DNA from: an uncultured Sinobacteraceae bacterium
GTDB taxonomy: Bacteria > Pseudomonadota > Gammaproteobacteria > Nevskiales > Nevskiaceae
NCBI GenBank assembly: GCA_903822975.1
Contig: CAIJRD010000020.1
Location: 30,614 to 94,613 of the forward strand
Length of the DNA: 64,000 nt
Reading direction: 5' to 3'
The notes under the pieces are model-generated. The model did not search any database, was not told the DNA's origin, and saw nothing but the letters and a program-made list of their open reading frames with translations. This document shows, one piece after another, positions 16,449 to 25,888 of the stretch. Position 1 is the first letter of the stretch. Every line of letters starts with the position of its first letter. The translations under genes were made by a program, and so were the position numbers.

Positions 16449-18392
16449 TCAGCGTGCTGCGGTTGCAGCCGTCGGCTGAGTTGCGGCACGGTACAGCAGC
16501 CAGGCCACCACGGCGACGACGATCAATCCGACGACGCGACCGAACTGCACACTTTGTGGCAGCGCCAGCACGTCGGCGCGACCGGAGACCACGATCGGAA
16601 TCGCCATGATGATGCCCATCAGCGCCTCGCCAGTGATCAGGCCTGCGGAGAACAGCGTGCCGGGCCGATGGATACGGTCGCGTTCGGTTTCATCGTGCGG
16701 CTTGAGCTGATGCTTGCGTTCGACCAGATGACTCAACAGGCCGCCGAGGAAGATCGGCACCATCAACTCCAGCGGCAGGTAGATGCCGATCGCAGCGCCG
16801 AGCACCGGCACGCGGAACGTCGAGCCGCGCGCCTTCAGCCATTCGTCGAGCGCGATGGTCAGCGCGCCGACCACCGCGCCGATCTCGATCATCGTCCAGG
16901 GCAGCTCGCCGCCGAACATGCCCTTCGCGACCGAGGCCATCAGGTTGGCCTGCGGAGCGGCCAGCGAATTCGGATGCTCCGGCGTTGGTGCGCCGATGCC
17001 GTAAGCGGCGGCCAGCAAGTTCAGCACCGGCGCCATCACCAGCGCGCACGAAAACGCGCCGATCGCCAGCATCAGCTGCTGCTTCCAGGGCGTGGCCCCG
17101 ACCAGATAACCGGCCTTCAGATCCTGCAGGTTGTCGCCGCCGACCGAGGCCGCGCAACACACCACCGCGCCGATCATGATGGCGGCCACCGGCCCGATCG
17201 CCGAATGTCGTCCAAGCAGCAGAATCAGCACGAGCGAGGCGAACAGGATGGTCGCGATGGTGATTCCGGACACCGGGTTGTTCGACGAACCGACCAGTCC
17301 GGCCAGATACGCCGACACCGATACGAACAGGAAGCCGGCGACGATCATGATCAAGGTCATCGGAATGCTGACCAGCCAGTCGTTGACGATCGCCTGGTAC
17401 AGCATCGCCAGCGGGATCACGAAAATCACCAGCGCGATCAGCATCCATTTCATCGGCAGGTCGCGCTCGGTTTCGGCAACGACGGTACCCGTGCCGGCGC
17501 GCGCGGCGGCCAGTCCGCTCTTGATGCCGGAGGCGAGCGACTTCCTCAGCGAGAACAAAGTCCATACGCCGCCAATCAACATCGCGCCGACGCCGAGGTA
17601 GCGGATCTTCGCGTTCCAGATCGCATAGCCGATGTCGGCGGTATCGGCACCGACCAGCTTCGCCGCGAGCACCGGATCGGAATTCAGGAAGAACGCGTGG
17701 TAAATCGGAATCGCGATGTTCCACGACAGCACGCTGCCGGCAACGACGACGATGCCGACGTTGAGTCCGACGATATAGCCGACGCCGAGCAGCGCGGGCG
17801 ACAGGTTGGTGCCCATGAAGGCGAAGTAGCGACCGAAGAAACTCGCACCGATGGCCGAGTCTGGAATCACGCGCAGACCGCTGGCGGCGGCGAGCTTGAC
17901 TACCGCACCGAGCGCGCCGGCGAAGGCCAGAATCTTCACGCCCTGGCCCGGGTTCTCGCCGGCCTTCAGCACTTCGGCGGCGGCCTTGCCTTCGGGAAAT
18001 GCGAGCGGCTCGTCGACGATCATCGAGCGCCGCAGCGGCACCGAGAACAGCACGCCGAGCAGTCCGCCAAGACCGGCGATGGCCAGCACCCAGGAATATT
18101 TGAAGTCGTGCCAGAAGCCGAGAATCACCAACGCGGGAATCGTGAAGATGACGCCGGCGGCGATCGACGAGCCGGCCGAAGCGCCGGTCTGCACGATGTT
18201 GTTTTCGAGGATGCTGCCGCCGCCGAGGGCGCGCAGGATCGCCATCGACACCACCGCCGCTGGAATCGCGGTGGCGATGGTGAGGCCGGCGAACAGGCCG
18301 AGATAGGCATTGGCGGCGGCGAGAATCATCGCCAGCACCATCGATAGAAGTACGGCGCGCAGCGTCAGCTGCGGAACCACGGCTGCATTCAT
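16449..18392 (-). CDS. OPT-family oligopeptide/metal-chelate transporter
   Basis: A 647-residue inner-membrane protein with about 14-16 hydrophobic segments, beginning MNAAVVPQLTLRAVLLSMVL. AGGGAG precedes this ATG at good spacing; two in-frame TTG codons lie immediately upstream. Diagnostic segments include ANAYLGLFAGLTIATAIPAA and NNIVQTGASAGSSIAAGVIF, typical of bacterial OPT proteins, and GEALMGIIMAIPIVVSG near the C terminus. Family members move oligopeptides or metal chelates using the proton gradient. It is divergent from rlmA. Confidence 0.92.
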   Translation of the reverse strand: MNAAVVPQLTLRAVLLSMVLAMILAAANAYLGLFAGLTIATAIPAAVVSMAILRALGGGSILENNIVQTGASAGSSIAAGVIFTIPALVILGFWHDFKYSWVLAIAGLGGLLGVLFSVPLRRSMIVDEPLAFPEGKAAAEVLKAGENPGQGVKILAFAGALGAVVKLAAASGLRVIPDSAIGASFFGRYFAFMGTNLSPALLGVGYIVGLNVGIVVVAGSVLSWNIAIPIYHAFFLNSDPVLAAKLVGADTADIGYAIWNAKIRYLGVGAMLIGGVWTLFSLRKSLASGIKSGLAAARAGTGTVVAETERDLPMKWMLIALVIFVIPLAMLYQAIVNDWLVSIPMTLIMIVAGFLFVSVSAYLAGLVGSSNNPVSGITIATILFASLVLILLLGRHSAIGPVAAIMIGAVVCCAASVGGDNLQDLKAGYLVGATPWKQQLMLAIGAFSCALVMAPVLNLLAAAYGIGAPTPEHPNSLAAPQANLMASVAKGMFGGELPWTMIEIGAVVGALTIALDEWLKARGSTFRVPVLGAAIGIYLPLELMVPIFLGGLLSHLVERKHQLKPHDETERDRIHRPGTLFSAGLITGEALMGIIMAIPIVVSGRADVLALPQSVQFGRVVGLIVVAVVAWLLYRAATQPTAATAAR

Positions 18393-18619
18393 CAACAAGC
18401 TCCCTATGTTGGTCGGCGTTGCTCGGCGCGGAATCGCGGCATGCCGCCGCGATCATCGCCACGCGCTATGACCGCATTCTGCATGAGCCGGCGGGCCGCC
18501 GTGCAACTGCCGTGTGGCCGTGCTGATCGTCCCTAGCCGGAGCCACCGCACCTCGCCGCCGCACCTCGCTAATGCGCCTCGCTCATGTGCCTGGCGATTC
18601 CGTATCATCGCCGCGCACC

Positions 18620-19441
18620 ATGACCGACTTTCTCTGCCCGCTGTGCCGTGCGCCGCTTGCGATCGGCCCCCAGGCGTGGACGTGCCCGCAACGTCACAGC
18701 TTCGATGTCGCACGCGAGGGCTACGTCAACCTGCTGCCGGTGCAGCACAAGCGCAGCCTGGAGCCGGGGGACAGCGCCGAAATGGTGCTGGCGCGCCGCA
18801 ACTTCCTTGAAGCCGGCCATTATCAAGCGCTGCGCGAGGCGGCGGTCGCATTGCTGGCGCCGCTGCGCGTGCACTGTCTGCTCGATCTCGGCTGCGGCGA
18901 GGGCTATTACAGCAGCGCGTTTCGCACGGTAGTGCCGGAGGTGATCGGTCTCGACATCGCCAAGCCGGCCGTGCGCCTGGCGGCGAAACGCATTCGCAAC
19001 ATCGCCTGGCTGGTGGCGAGCGGCGCACTGTTGCCGCTGGCTGATGGCGCGGTCGACATGGTCACCAGTCTGTTCAGTCCGCTCCCGCTCGCCGAGTTTT
19101 CCCGCGTGCTGAAGCCGGGCGGCCACGTGCTGGTGATCACGCCGGCCGCCGAACACCTGCTGAGCCTGCGCGAGCGACTGTTCGACGAGGTGCGCGCGCA
19201 CGAGCCGGACAAGTTCATCGCCGCGTTCGATGCGCAGTTCGAATTGCAGCAACGACAGGCGCTGACATTCCCGCTGCGCCTGACGCTGCCCGCGCTGAAG
19301 GATCTGTTGATGATGACGCCCTACGCCTGGAAGGCCAAACCGGAGCGCCGCGCCGCGCTCGAAGCGGGCGAAGCCGGCGCAACACTGGACACCGCTGCGG
19401 CATTCACGTTGATGCTGTTCCGCAAGCGTCTAGATCGCTGA
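18620..19441 (+). CDS. rlmA: 23S rRNA (guanine-N1)-methyltransferase, RlmA family
   Basis: Methylates N1 of G745 (E. coli numbering) in 23S rRNA. The start MTDFLCPLCRAPLAIGPQ gives 273 residues, normal for RlmA. A zinc-binding N terminus (CPLC ... CPQRHSFD) leads to the family signature GYVNLLPVQHKRSLEPGDS. The SAM site is LLDLGCGEGYYSSAF. The C terminus includes MMTPYAWKAKPE. TATCAT lies 11 nt before the ATG with no ribosome-binding site. It stands alone and diverges from the transporter gene. Confidence 0.93.
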   Translation: MTDFLCPLCRAPLAIGPQAWTCPQRHSFDVAREGYVNLLPVQHKRSLEPGDSAEMVLARRNFLEAGHYQALREAAVALLAPLRVHCLLDLGCGEGYYSSAFRTVVPEVIGLDIAKPAVRLAAKRIRNIAWLVASGALLPLADGAVDMVTSLFSPLPLAEFSRVLKPGGHVLVITPAAEHLLSLRERLFDEVRAHEPDKFIAAFDAQFELQQRQALTFPLRLTLPALKDLLMMTPYAWKAKPERRAALEAGEAGATLDTAAAFTLMLFRKRLDR

Positions 19442-19469
19442 GACCGCGACGGCGGTGGCGGTTGCGAGC

Positions 19470-19523
19470 GTTGATGCCGTTGATGCGGTGATTCCCCTGA
19501 TACCGCTGATTCCGGTGATATCG
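19470..19523. repeat. Six degenerate 9-bp tandem units downstream of rlmA
   Basis: The units are GTTGATGCC, GTTGATGCG, GTGATTCCC, CTGATACCG, CTGATTCCG and GTGATATCG, read in register. They occupy part of the 257-bp gap between rlmA and the next dehydrogenase; the rest of that gap shows nothing else. Confidence 0.75.
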
Positions 19524-19698
19524 GCACTGCCAGCGTGGCGATGTCTGCCTAGCCGCTTTCTCAAGTCGACCCTCGCGGCTGCATCGCCGCCAAGCTCCGA
19601 CGCATCGGGCAGGATCGTGCAAGCCTGGTACACGATCGGTCTAACGCTGCGATTGCGCGAAGGCGTCTGATAGATGCTCGAATCAATGGAGCATTCCC

Positions 19699-20610
19699 AT
19701 GCAGAAAATCTGGTTCATCACTGGTGCGAGTCGCGGACTTGGCCTCGAGATCGCGCAGGCTGCGTTGCGCGCGGGCGATCGTGTGGTCGCCACTGCGCGC
19801 GATCGCCGCCACGTCAATGCCCGACTGGGGCCCGACAGCGCGCAGTTGCTCACGGTGGATCTGGATGTCAGCCGCGCCGATCAGGTGCAGGCGGCGGTCG
19901 ATGCGGCACTCGCAAAGTTCGGCACGATCGACGTGCTGGTCAATAACGCCGGCTACGGTCATCTTGGATATTTCGAAGAGCTGACGCGCGAAGAGATCGC
20001 CACGCAGTTCGCAACCAATGTGTTCGGTCTGTTCGACGTTACGCGCGCGGTGCTGCCGTCGATGCGCGCTGCACGTCGTGGGCGCATCTTCAATATTTCG
20101 TCTGCGGCCGGCATTCGTGGTTCTGAATTCGCATCCTTGTACTGCGCCAGCAAGTTCGCCATTGAAGGCTTCTCCGAATCGCTCGCACAGGAATTGGCAC
20201 CTTTCGGCGTGTTCGTTACGCTGGTCGAACCGGGTCCGTTTCGCACCGACTTCTTGAGCCGTGACTCGATGCAGTTGGCAAGCGTGGCGGTTGCCGACTA
20301 CGACGCGCGTCGCGGCGACCTGCGCGCCGCCTTCGAGCAGCGCAATGGCAAGCAGCCCGGCGATCCGCTCAAGCTCGCTGAAGCGATCGTGCGTTTGTCC
20401 GCGGAGTCGCAACCGCCGCTGCGCTTCGTCGCCGGGCGCATGGCCTTGGACGCCGCCGATGCAAAGCTTGCCGGCATGGCCCGCGAGATCGAGCAGTGGC
20501 GCGAGGTTTCGATCGCCACGGACTTCGAGACCGCTGAGCTGACGACTGCCGCCCGAGCCAACGCCGGCCAGCCGACGAGCGATTCTGCGCTGGAGCGCTG
20601 GAGCGCTTGA
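19699..20610 (+). CDS. Short-chain dehydrogenase/reductase
   Basis: A 303-residue NAD(P)-dependent oxidoreductase starting MQKIWFITGASRGLGLEIAQ, with GGAG before the ATG. Catalytic motifs: VLVNNAGYGHLG, ISSAAGI with the active Ser, and YCASKFAIEG (YxxxK). The form resembles the single-domain ketoreductase-like proteins with no assigned substrate. The last eight codons (ending ALERWSA) are written by the first units of an 8-bp tandem array that continues past the stop. Confidence 0.9.
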   Translation: MQKIWFITGASRGLGLEIAQAALRAGDRVVATARDRRHVNARLGPDSAQLLTVDLDVSRADQVQAAVDAALAKFGTIDVLVNNAGYGHLGYFEELTREEIATQFATNVFGLFDVTRAVLPSMRAARRGRIFNISSAAGIRGSEFASLYCASKFAIEGFSESLAQELAPFGVFVTLVEPGPFRTDFLSRDSMQLASVAVADYDARRGDLRAAFEQRNGKQPGDPLKLAEAIVRLSAESQPPLRFVAGRMALDAADAKLAGMAREIEQWREVSIATDFETAELTTAARANAGQPTSDSALERWSA

Positions 20611-20690
20611 GCACTCGAGCACTCGAGCACTCGAGCAGTCGAGCACTTGAGCGCTGGAGCGCTGGAGCGCTTTAGCGCTGGAGCGCCGGA
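20587..20690. repeat. 8-bp tandem array, 13 units, spanning a stop codon
   Basis: Thirteen units of the form GCRCTNGA in perfect 8-bp register: GCGCTGGA twice, GCGCTTGA, GCACTCGA three times, GCAGTCGA, GCACTTGA, GCGCTGGA twice, GCGCTTTA, GCGCTGGA, GCGCCGGA. The stop codon of the preceding dehydrogenase lies inside unit 3. Neighbouring units create overlapping CTCGAG palindromes. No spacers, so not CRISPR. Confidence 0.95.
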
Positions 20691-20739
20691 GTGCTTGGCC
20701 GGGACGAGCGGATGATTCCCGTCGTCGCGGCCAAGCTTC

Positions 20740-20745
20740 TAAACT
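20740..20745 (+). promoter_or_regulatory. Candidate -10 hexamer (TAAACT) before dinB
   Basis: TAAACT ends 7 nt before the dinB ATG and no ribosome-binding site is visible, again suggesting a leaderless transcript. I see no good LexA box in the gap. Confidence 0.3.
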
Positions 20746-20752
20746 CACCGGC

Positions 20753-21835
20753 ATGCGCAAGATCGTGCATGTCGACATGGATGCCTTCTACGCCTCGGTG
20801 GAGCAGCGCGACGATCCGCGCCTGCGCGGCCAGCCGGTAGTGGTGGCCTGGCGTGGTGCGCGCTCGGTGGTTTGTGCAGCCTCGTACGAGGCGCGCCGCT
20901 TCGGCATCCGCTCGGCGATGCCGGCCTTGCGCGCCGAGCGTCTGTGTCCGGACGCGGTGTTCGTGCCGCCCGACTTCACGCGTTACCGCGCCGCATCGAA
21001 AGCGGTGCGCGAGATCCTGCTGCAGCACACCGATCTGGTCGAACCCTTGTCGCTCGACGAAGCCTTCCTCGACGTCAGCGAGAACAAGCTTGGCTTGCCG
21101 AGCGCGACCGCGGTCGCCAGCCAGATTCGCGACCAGATCCGCAGCGAGCTGAAGCTGACCGCATCGGCCGGCATCGCGCCGAACAAATTCCTGGCGAAGA
21201 TCGCCTCGGACTGGCGCAAGCCCGACGGCCAGTTCGTGATCCGCCCGGAGCAGGTCGACGCCTTCCTCGCGCCGCTGCCGGTGGAACGAATCTCGGGTGT
21301 CGGCAAAGTCACTGCCGGACGTCTCAATGCGCTCGGCATTCACACCGTCGGCGAACTGCGCGGCTGGGAAGCGGAGGTGTTGGAAGAAGCGTTCGGGCGC
21401 TATGGTCGACGCCTGTACGAACTTGCGCGCGGCATCGACCTGCGTCCGGTCACGCCGGATCAGCCGACCCAATCGGTCTCCGCCGAAGATACTTTCGAGC
21501 AGGATCTACCCTTGGCCGAACTCGAACCGGCGATTCGTCGTCTCGCCGAAAAAACCTGGGCCGGTGCCGGCAAGACTGCGCGCATCGGCCGCACCGTTGT
21601 TTTGAAATTGAAGACCAGCGATTTCCGCATTCTCACGCGCAGCCACACGCCGCCGGTGCCGCCGAGTTCTGCAAATGAAATCGCCGATATCGCGCTGGAA
21701 TTGCGTACGCGCGTGCTGCTCGATGCCGACACGCGCTATCGGTTGGTCGGTGTCGGTCTGGGTAACTTCGAAGACGCAACGCCCGCACCCGCGCAAAGCT
21801 CGCTGTTCGATCGACCGCTGCCGGCAGGTTCGTAA
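20753..21835 (+). CDS. dinB: DNA polymerase IV
   Basis: Error-prone Y-family translesion polymerase. The 360-residue protein starts MRKIVHVDMDAFYASVEQRD, with the first catalytic Asp; the second acidic cluster is VEPLSLDEAFLDVSE. Later landmarks are GIAPNKFLAKIASDWRKPDG and the helix-hairpin-helix VERISGVGKVTAGRLNALGI. The C-terminal little-finger domain follows. The short tail ending SSLFDRPLPAGS may hold a beta-clamp-binding sequence (QSSLFD). Directly downstream of the 8-bp tandem array. Confidence 0.95.
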   Translation: MRKIVHVDMDAFYASVEQRDDPRLRGQPVVVAWRGARSVVCAASYEARRFGIRSAMPALRAERLCPDAVFVPPDFTRYRAASKAVREILLQHTDLVEPLSLDEAFLDVSENKLGLPSATAVASQIRDQIRSELKLTASAGIAPNKFLAKIASDWRKPDGQFVIRPEQVDAFLAPLPVERISGVGKVTAGRLNALGIHTVGELRGWEAEVLEEAFGRYGRRLYELARGIDLRPVTPDQPTQSVSAEDTFEQDLPLAELEPAIRRLAEKTWAGAGKTARIGRTVVLKLKTSDFRILTRSHTPPVPPSSANEIADIALELRTRVLLDADTRYRLVGVGLGNFEDATPAPAQSSLFDRPLPAGS

Positions 21836-21970
21836 ACCGACCGTGGCCAGCAGGTGCATAAGATCGACGCGGGCGCGGCGCTACGATCGGTAAACTTTCT
21901 GTAAGCGCGGGAACGGATCCTGCGCGCGCAGGCTCCAAGGCCGCGTTCTACATTCTTCGAGACCTCCTTC

Positions 21971-22966
21971 ATGGCGTCATCCAATCTGCCCGTCGCGCCT
22001 GCGGCGGACACCAAGCCCGCTGCAGTGGAGCCACCCGCCGCCGGGTCACCGCAGAAGCCGAAACCGGCCGGTCCCGTAGTCGGTTTGGCGCTCGGCAGCG
22101 GCTCGTCGCGCGGTTGGTCGCATATCGGCGTGATCATGGGGCTGGAGGAAATCGGCGTGCGGCCGAAGGTGGTCGCCGGCACGTCGATCGGCGCGCTGGT
22201 GGGTGCGGTCTATGTGTCAGGCCAGCTGAAGGAGTTCGCCGACTGGGTGCGCAAGCTGAGCGTGCGCGACGTCGTTGGCCTGATGGATTTCACCTTCTCC
22301 GGCGGTGTGGTCAAGGGCGAAAAGCTGTTCGGTTTCTTCCACGAGAACCATCGCAATCCAAACATCGAAGAACTCGAACAGCATTTCGTCAGCGTTGCCA
22401 CCGAGATGAAGACCGGCCGCGAAATCTGGATCACGCGCGGACCGGTATTCGCCGCCGCGCGTGCATCCTGTGCGTTGCCGGGCGTGTTCACGCCGGTCAA
22501 ACACGAGGATCGCTGGATGCTCGATGGCGGCCTGGTCAACCCAGTGCCGGTGTCGGCCTGCCGCGCCGCCGGAGCCGAAGTGGTGATCGCGGTGAACCTC
22601 AATGCGCAGTTGGTGGGCTCGCATCTATCGACCGCGAGTCGCGAAGAAGTGCAGCGCGAGGGCGGCGCCGGTGCGCAGGCGATGACGGTCAAGGATCGCG
22701 GCTTCTGGCAGAAAGTGATGGCCTACTTCGAAAGTGGCGACGGCAAGGATCCCGGTTTTTTCGACGTCGTCGCCGCCAGCGTCAACATCATGCAAGACCG
22801 CATCACCCGCAGCCGCATGGCCGGTGATCCGCCGGAACTGACGCTGTTGCCGCGACTGGAAGACTTTGCGCTAATGGATTTCCATCGCGCTGGTGAGGCG
22901 ATCGACGAAGGTCGCAGGCTGGTCGAATTGCATGCGGCGGAGATTCGCGCCTGGGCGCACCTCTAG
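21971..22966 (+). CDS. Patatin-like phospholipase, RssA type
   Basis: A 331-residue serine lipid hydrolase. A Pro/Ala-rich N terminus (about 1-36) precedes the patatin fold. The oxyanion loop is LGSGSSRGWSHIGVIMG, the nucleophile elbow GTSIGALVGAVY (GxSxG), and the catalytic Asp is in MLDGGLVNPVPVSA. These three match RssA-like NTE family proteins. No signal peptide, so cytoplasmic or peripheral at the inner membrane. Substrate unknown. It ends 59 bp from a convergent membrane-protein gene. Confidence 0.92.
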   Translation: MASSNLPVAPAADTKPAAVEPPAAGSPQKPKPAGPVVGLALGSGSSRGWSHIGVIMGLEEIGVRPKVVAGTSIGALVGAVYVSGQLKEFADWVRKLSVRDVVGLMDFTFSGGVVKGEKLFGFFHENHRNPNIEELEQHFVSVATEMKTGREIWITRGPVFAAARASCALPGVFTPVKHEDRWMLDGGLVNPVPVSACRAAGAEVVIAVNLNAQLVGSHLSTASREEVQREGGAGAQAMTVKDRGFWQKVMAYFESGDGKDPGFFDVVAASVNIMQDRITRSRMAGDPPELTLLPRLEDFALMDFHRAGEAIDEGRRLVELHAAEIRAWAHL

Positions 22967-23025
22967 CGTCGATTAGCGTCGATCGCTCGACTCGCCGCCG
23001 TTGGCGCGATTGCGTCGGTTGCGAA

Positions 23026-23481
23026 TCAGCCTGTCTGCGCGAGCGAAGTGGACGTCGAATGCGCATCGCCACCGCGAGCACGCCAGCGCCTGATCAGGCG
23101 CGCAAACAGCCAGGCGATGCAGGCGGGCAGCAGCAGTACCAGCAGGGCGTCCTTGGCGATCATCCACTGCATCAGTCCGGTAAACGTGTGCGTCAGTAAC
23201 AGGCGCAGCATGTTGGCGGCCGGCAATAGTCCCGGCAACAAACCGAAGCGGAACGGCGCAGGTGCGAAACGCAGCGCGATGCCGGCACCGACTGGCAGCG
23301 CCAACGTGAGCACGGCCAGCAGATACGGAATGCTCAGGCGCAGGTACAACAGCGGACCGGTATGGCCGGCGAACGGCAGCCAGGGGAAGGCGATGCGATT
23401 CCACCAGGACAGTAGTACGGGCAGTGCGAATACATACAGCGCGGTCAGCGCCAGCAGCAGAATCGAAATGGCTTTTTGCAT
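23026..23481 (-). CDS. Small integral membrane protein, unknown
   Basis: A 151-residue protein starting MQKAISILLLALTALYVFAL with CAGGAG upstream. About four hydrophobic segments are visible, including LPYLLAVLTLALPVGAGIAL-like and DALLVLLLPACIAWLFARLI. A basic then Ser/Thr-rich tail ends the chain. I do not recognise a family. It lies 22 bp after the AraC-type regulator on the same strand, so the two could be co-transcribed. Confidence 0.75.
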   Translation of the reverse strand: MQKAISILLLALTALYVFALPVLLSWWNRIAFPWLPFAGHTGPLLYLRLSIPYLLAVLTLALPVGAGIALRFAPAPFRFGLLPGLLPAANMLRLLLTHTFTGLMQWMIAKDALLVLLLPACIAWLFARLIRRWRARGGDAHSTSTSLAQTG

Positions 23482-23503
23482 GATTGAACGCTCCTGCCGC
23501 GCA

Positions 23504-24532
23504 TTATCCCTCGGTTGAGACGCGCGCGGCCTGTTCGGTCACGTAGCGACTCGGCGCCGACCCCGTCCAGCGACGGAATGCATGAGTGAAGCTGCTGGTA
23601 TCGGCGAAGCCGAGCAGGTAGCCGAGTTCACTGATGCTGTAGCGCGCATCGCGCAGATAGGACAGTGCGAGGTCTCGTCGGGTCTCGTCGAGCAGCTGCT
23701 TGTAGCTTCTGCCTTCCTCGGCCAATTTGCGCTGCAGGCTGCGCGAGCTGAGTAGCAACGACTTCGCAACCTGCTCCTGCGAAGGCACGCCGGATGGCAG
23801 CGCTTCCACCAGCAGCGCATGCACGCGCGTGCTCAGACGCGATTGCTCGAAGCGCGCCAGGTAGGCTGCCGAGATCGCATCGTTGTGGCGTGCCAGCTCG
23901 GGGTTGGCGCCTTCCAGCGGCTGTTCGAAATCGGCGCGATCGAAATCGATCGCGTTGAGTGGCGCATCGAATTCAACCGGCGCGCGAAACGCCCGCTCGT
24001 AGACGCCGGTATCCACCGGTGCCGTGCGACGCAGTTGCACCAGACGCGGTGCATAGTCGCGACGGTAGAGTCCGCGGCACATGCGGATCACCACGCTGCA
24101 GAACGCATCGACGGCTTCATCGGGCGGTGCAGCCGCGCCACGCGGCGTGTCGACAATGAAGCGATAGCGCGCGCCGTCTTCGACGAAGCGAAGATCCGCC
24201 ACCTCGGTGACGACGCGGAAATAGCGCAGCAGTCGCTCGAAGGCTTCCTTCAGATCGGTACTCGCGCTGAGCGAATAGCCCAGCGCGTGAAAACTGGTCT
24301 GACCGGCGTGACGTGCAGCTTCCAGCCCGAACGCCGGGTTGCCGGTGGCAGCCACCGCAAGCCGCCACAGCGTTTGCGTCGCGGCGGCCGGAAAGCGTGC
24401 TTGCGGATCGCTCAGCGCGGCGATGTCGAGACCGGCGGCTTCGAACAGCGCACGGCTGTCGACGCCGGCGGCTTCGAGCGCCTTGCGGATCGCGCGGGTC
24501 CAACTGGTCAGCGTCGTGGCGGTGGACCGCAA
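23504..24532 (-). CDS. AraC-family transcriptional regulator
   Basis: A regulator with the arabinose-binding-like domain of the OruR/ArgR-like group (residues about 10-200) and a C-terminal double helix-turn-helix (about 235-335). Landmarks are SWTRAIRKALEAAGVDSRAL at the N terminus, and LSYLRDARYSISELGYLLGF and SFTHAFRRWTGSAPSRYVTE at the C terminus. No ATG fits; I choose the TTG at 24532 (342 residues) because GGAG lies 5 nt before it. The frame is open to another TTG at 24592. It diverges from a desaturase gene 142 bp away, which is its likely target. Confidence 0.9.
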   Translation of the reverse strand: MRSTATTLTSWTRAIRKALEAAGVDSRALFEAAGLDIAALSDPQARFPAAATQTLWRLAVAATGNPAFGLEAARHAGQTSFHALGYSLSASTDLKEAFERLLRYFRVVTEVADLRFVEDGARYRFIVDTPRGAAAPPDEAVDAFCSVVIRMCRGLYRRDYAPRLVQLRRTAPVDTGVYERAFRAPVEFDAPLNAIDFDRADFEQPLEGANPELARHNDAISAAYLARFEQSRLSTRVHALLVEALPSGVPSQEQVAKSLLLSSRSLQRKLAEEGRSYKQLLDETRRDLALSYLRDARYSISELGYLLGFADTSSFTHAFRRWTGSAPSRYVTEQAARVSTEG

Positions 24533-24674
24533 GCGAACTCCATTCGAGACGTTATTTCGCGTCCGCCTGCGATTGGCGCAGGCCGACAACAACTTGGCGG
24601 CTTCGAACAGGCGGCCAATGCCGTCGACTCCTACAGTGGCGACATCCTAAAACACTGATGCCCGAGTCCGCACG

Positions 24675-25712
24675 ATGAACGCTGCCGTACCACCCCGCAT
24701 GCTGTTGACCGACGACCAGAAGGCTGCACAGATCCGCATCGTCGTTACTGAAGCCGGACAAAGACTGCGCGAGCGGTATCCGCTGCTGAAACATCAGAAC
24801 GCGATCGGCGCAGCCATTCTTGTGCTGTCGCTGGCGGGCATGATCGGTTGTGCAAGCTTGTACGCCCTCGGTCATCTGTCCGCATGGGCCTGCATTCCGC
24901 TGGTGGCGATCTTCGCGTCGTTCACCCACGAACTCGAACACGACCTGATCCACTGGATGTACTTCCGCAAGCGCCCGGCGCTGCATCACCTGATGATGGC
25001 GCTGGTCTGGCTGGCGCGCCCGAGCACGGTGAACCCCTGGATTCGGCGTCACCTGCATTTCGCGCACCACAAGTTTTCCGGCAGCGAGCGCGATCTCGAA
25101 GAACGTGGCATCACCAACGGCGACCGCTGGGGGCTGCGCCGCCTGATCATGGTGGGGGACAACGTGCAGTCGGTGCTGCTGCGGCTCACGCGCGCACCGC
25201 GTGGTCGTCGCCTGAAGCTGCTGGCGCGTGCGGCAGCGGCCTATTTCCCGCTGGGCTGGCTGCATTGGGGAACTTGGTACGCATTTCTTGGATTCCATGC
25301 CGCCAACGGCGTCGCACACCTTTTGGGCCATGCGATCGTCTGGCCGGCTGGCGTGCTGAGCGTGATGCCGGCGATCAACTTCTTCACCGTGGTGCTGGTC
25401 GCGCCGAACGTGCTGCGGACCTTCTGCCTGCACTTCGTCAGCTCCAACATGCATTACTACGGCGATGTGGAGCCGGACAATGTCATCCAGCAAACGCAGG
25501 TGTTGAATCCGGCGTGGATGCTGCCGCTGCAGCTGTTCTGCTTCAACTTCGGCGCAACCCACGCGATCCATCACTTCGTCGTCAAAGAGCCGTTCTACAT
25601 CCGCCAGATGACTGCGCCGGCGGCACATCGCGTGATGCGGCAGATGGGCGTTCGTTTCAACGACACCGGCACGTTCCGTCGGGCGAATCGCTGGAATCGT
25701 GCGGCGGCTTAA
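24675..25712 (+). CDS. Membrane fatty acid desaturase
   Basis: A 345-residue di-iron membrane enzyme that would introduce double bonds in acyl chains. The three histidine boxes are present: HELEHDLIHW, RRHLHFAHHKFSG, and THAIHHFVVKEPFY. Hydrophobic segments flank them (AIGAAILVLSLAGMIGCASL; AWACIPLVAIFASF). The divergent AraC-type gene suggests regulated expression. The specific lipid substrate cannot be read from sequence. No clear ribosome-binding site precedes the ATG. Confidence 0.9.
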   Translation: MNAAVPPRMLLTDDQKAAQIRIVVTEAGQRLRERYPLLKHQNAIGAAILVLSLAGMIGCASLYALGHLSAWACIPLVAIFASFTHELEHDLIHWMYFRKRPALHHLMMALVWLARPSTVNPWIRRHLHFAHHKFSGSERDLEERGITNGDRWGLRRLIMVGDNVQSVLLRLTRAPRGRRLKLLARAAAAYFPLGWLHWGTWYAFLGFHAANGVAHLLGHAIVWPAGVLSVMPAINFFTVVLVAPNVLRTFCLHFVSSNMHYYGDVEPDNVIQQTQVLNPAWMLPLQLFCFNFGATHAIHHFVVKEPFYIRQMTAPAAHRVMRQMGVRFNDTGTFRRANRWNRAAA

Positions 25713-25888
25713 TCCTTTCGGCTAGCGGATGGCCTGTCACTTCGGCCGCTGTAAGCGGCTCGATTGAACGAGGTTCGGATCTAGGTCTGGAAGTGAAAAA
25801 TCTTCTTCCGAAAGTCGAAGACGTTTAAGCCAGCGATTCGAAATCTGAGCAACTTCTGAGCGGGACTGGCCGCGCCCGCGTGCAGCAG

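Noticed and set aside
16422..18347. Open frame of about 640 codons on the plus strand opposite the OPT transporter
   Set aside because: The translation is His/Gln/Asp/Arg-rich with no family pattern, and the opposite strand has a clear membrane transporter.
20587..20690. CRISPR array
   Set aside because: Units are 8 bp with no unique spacers and no cas genes nearby; the same holds for 50299-50402 and 59504-59800.
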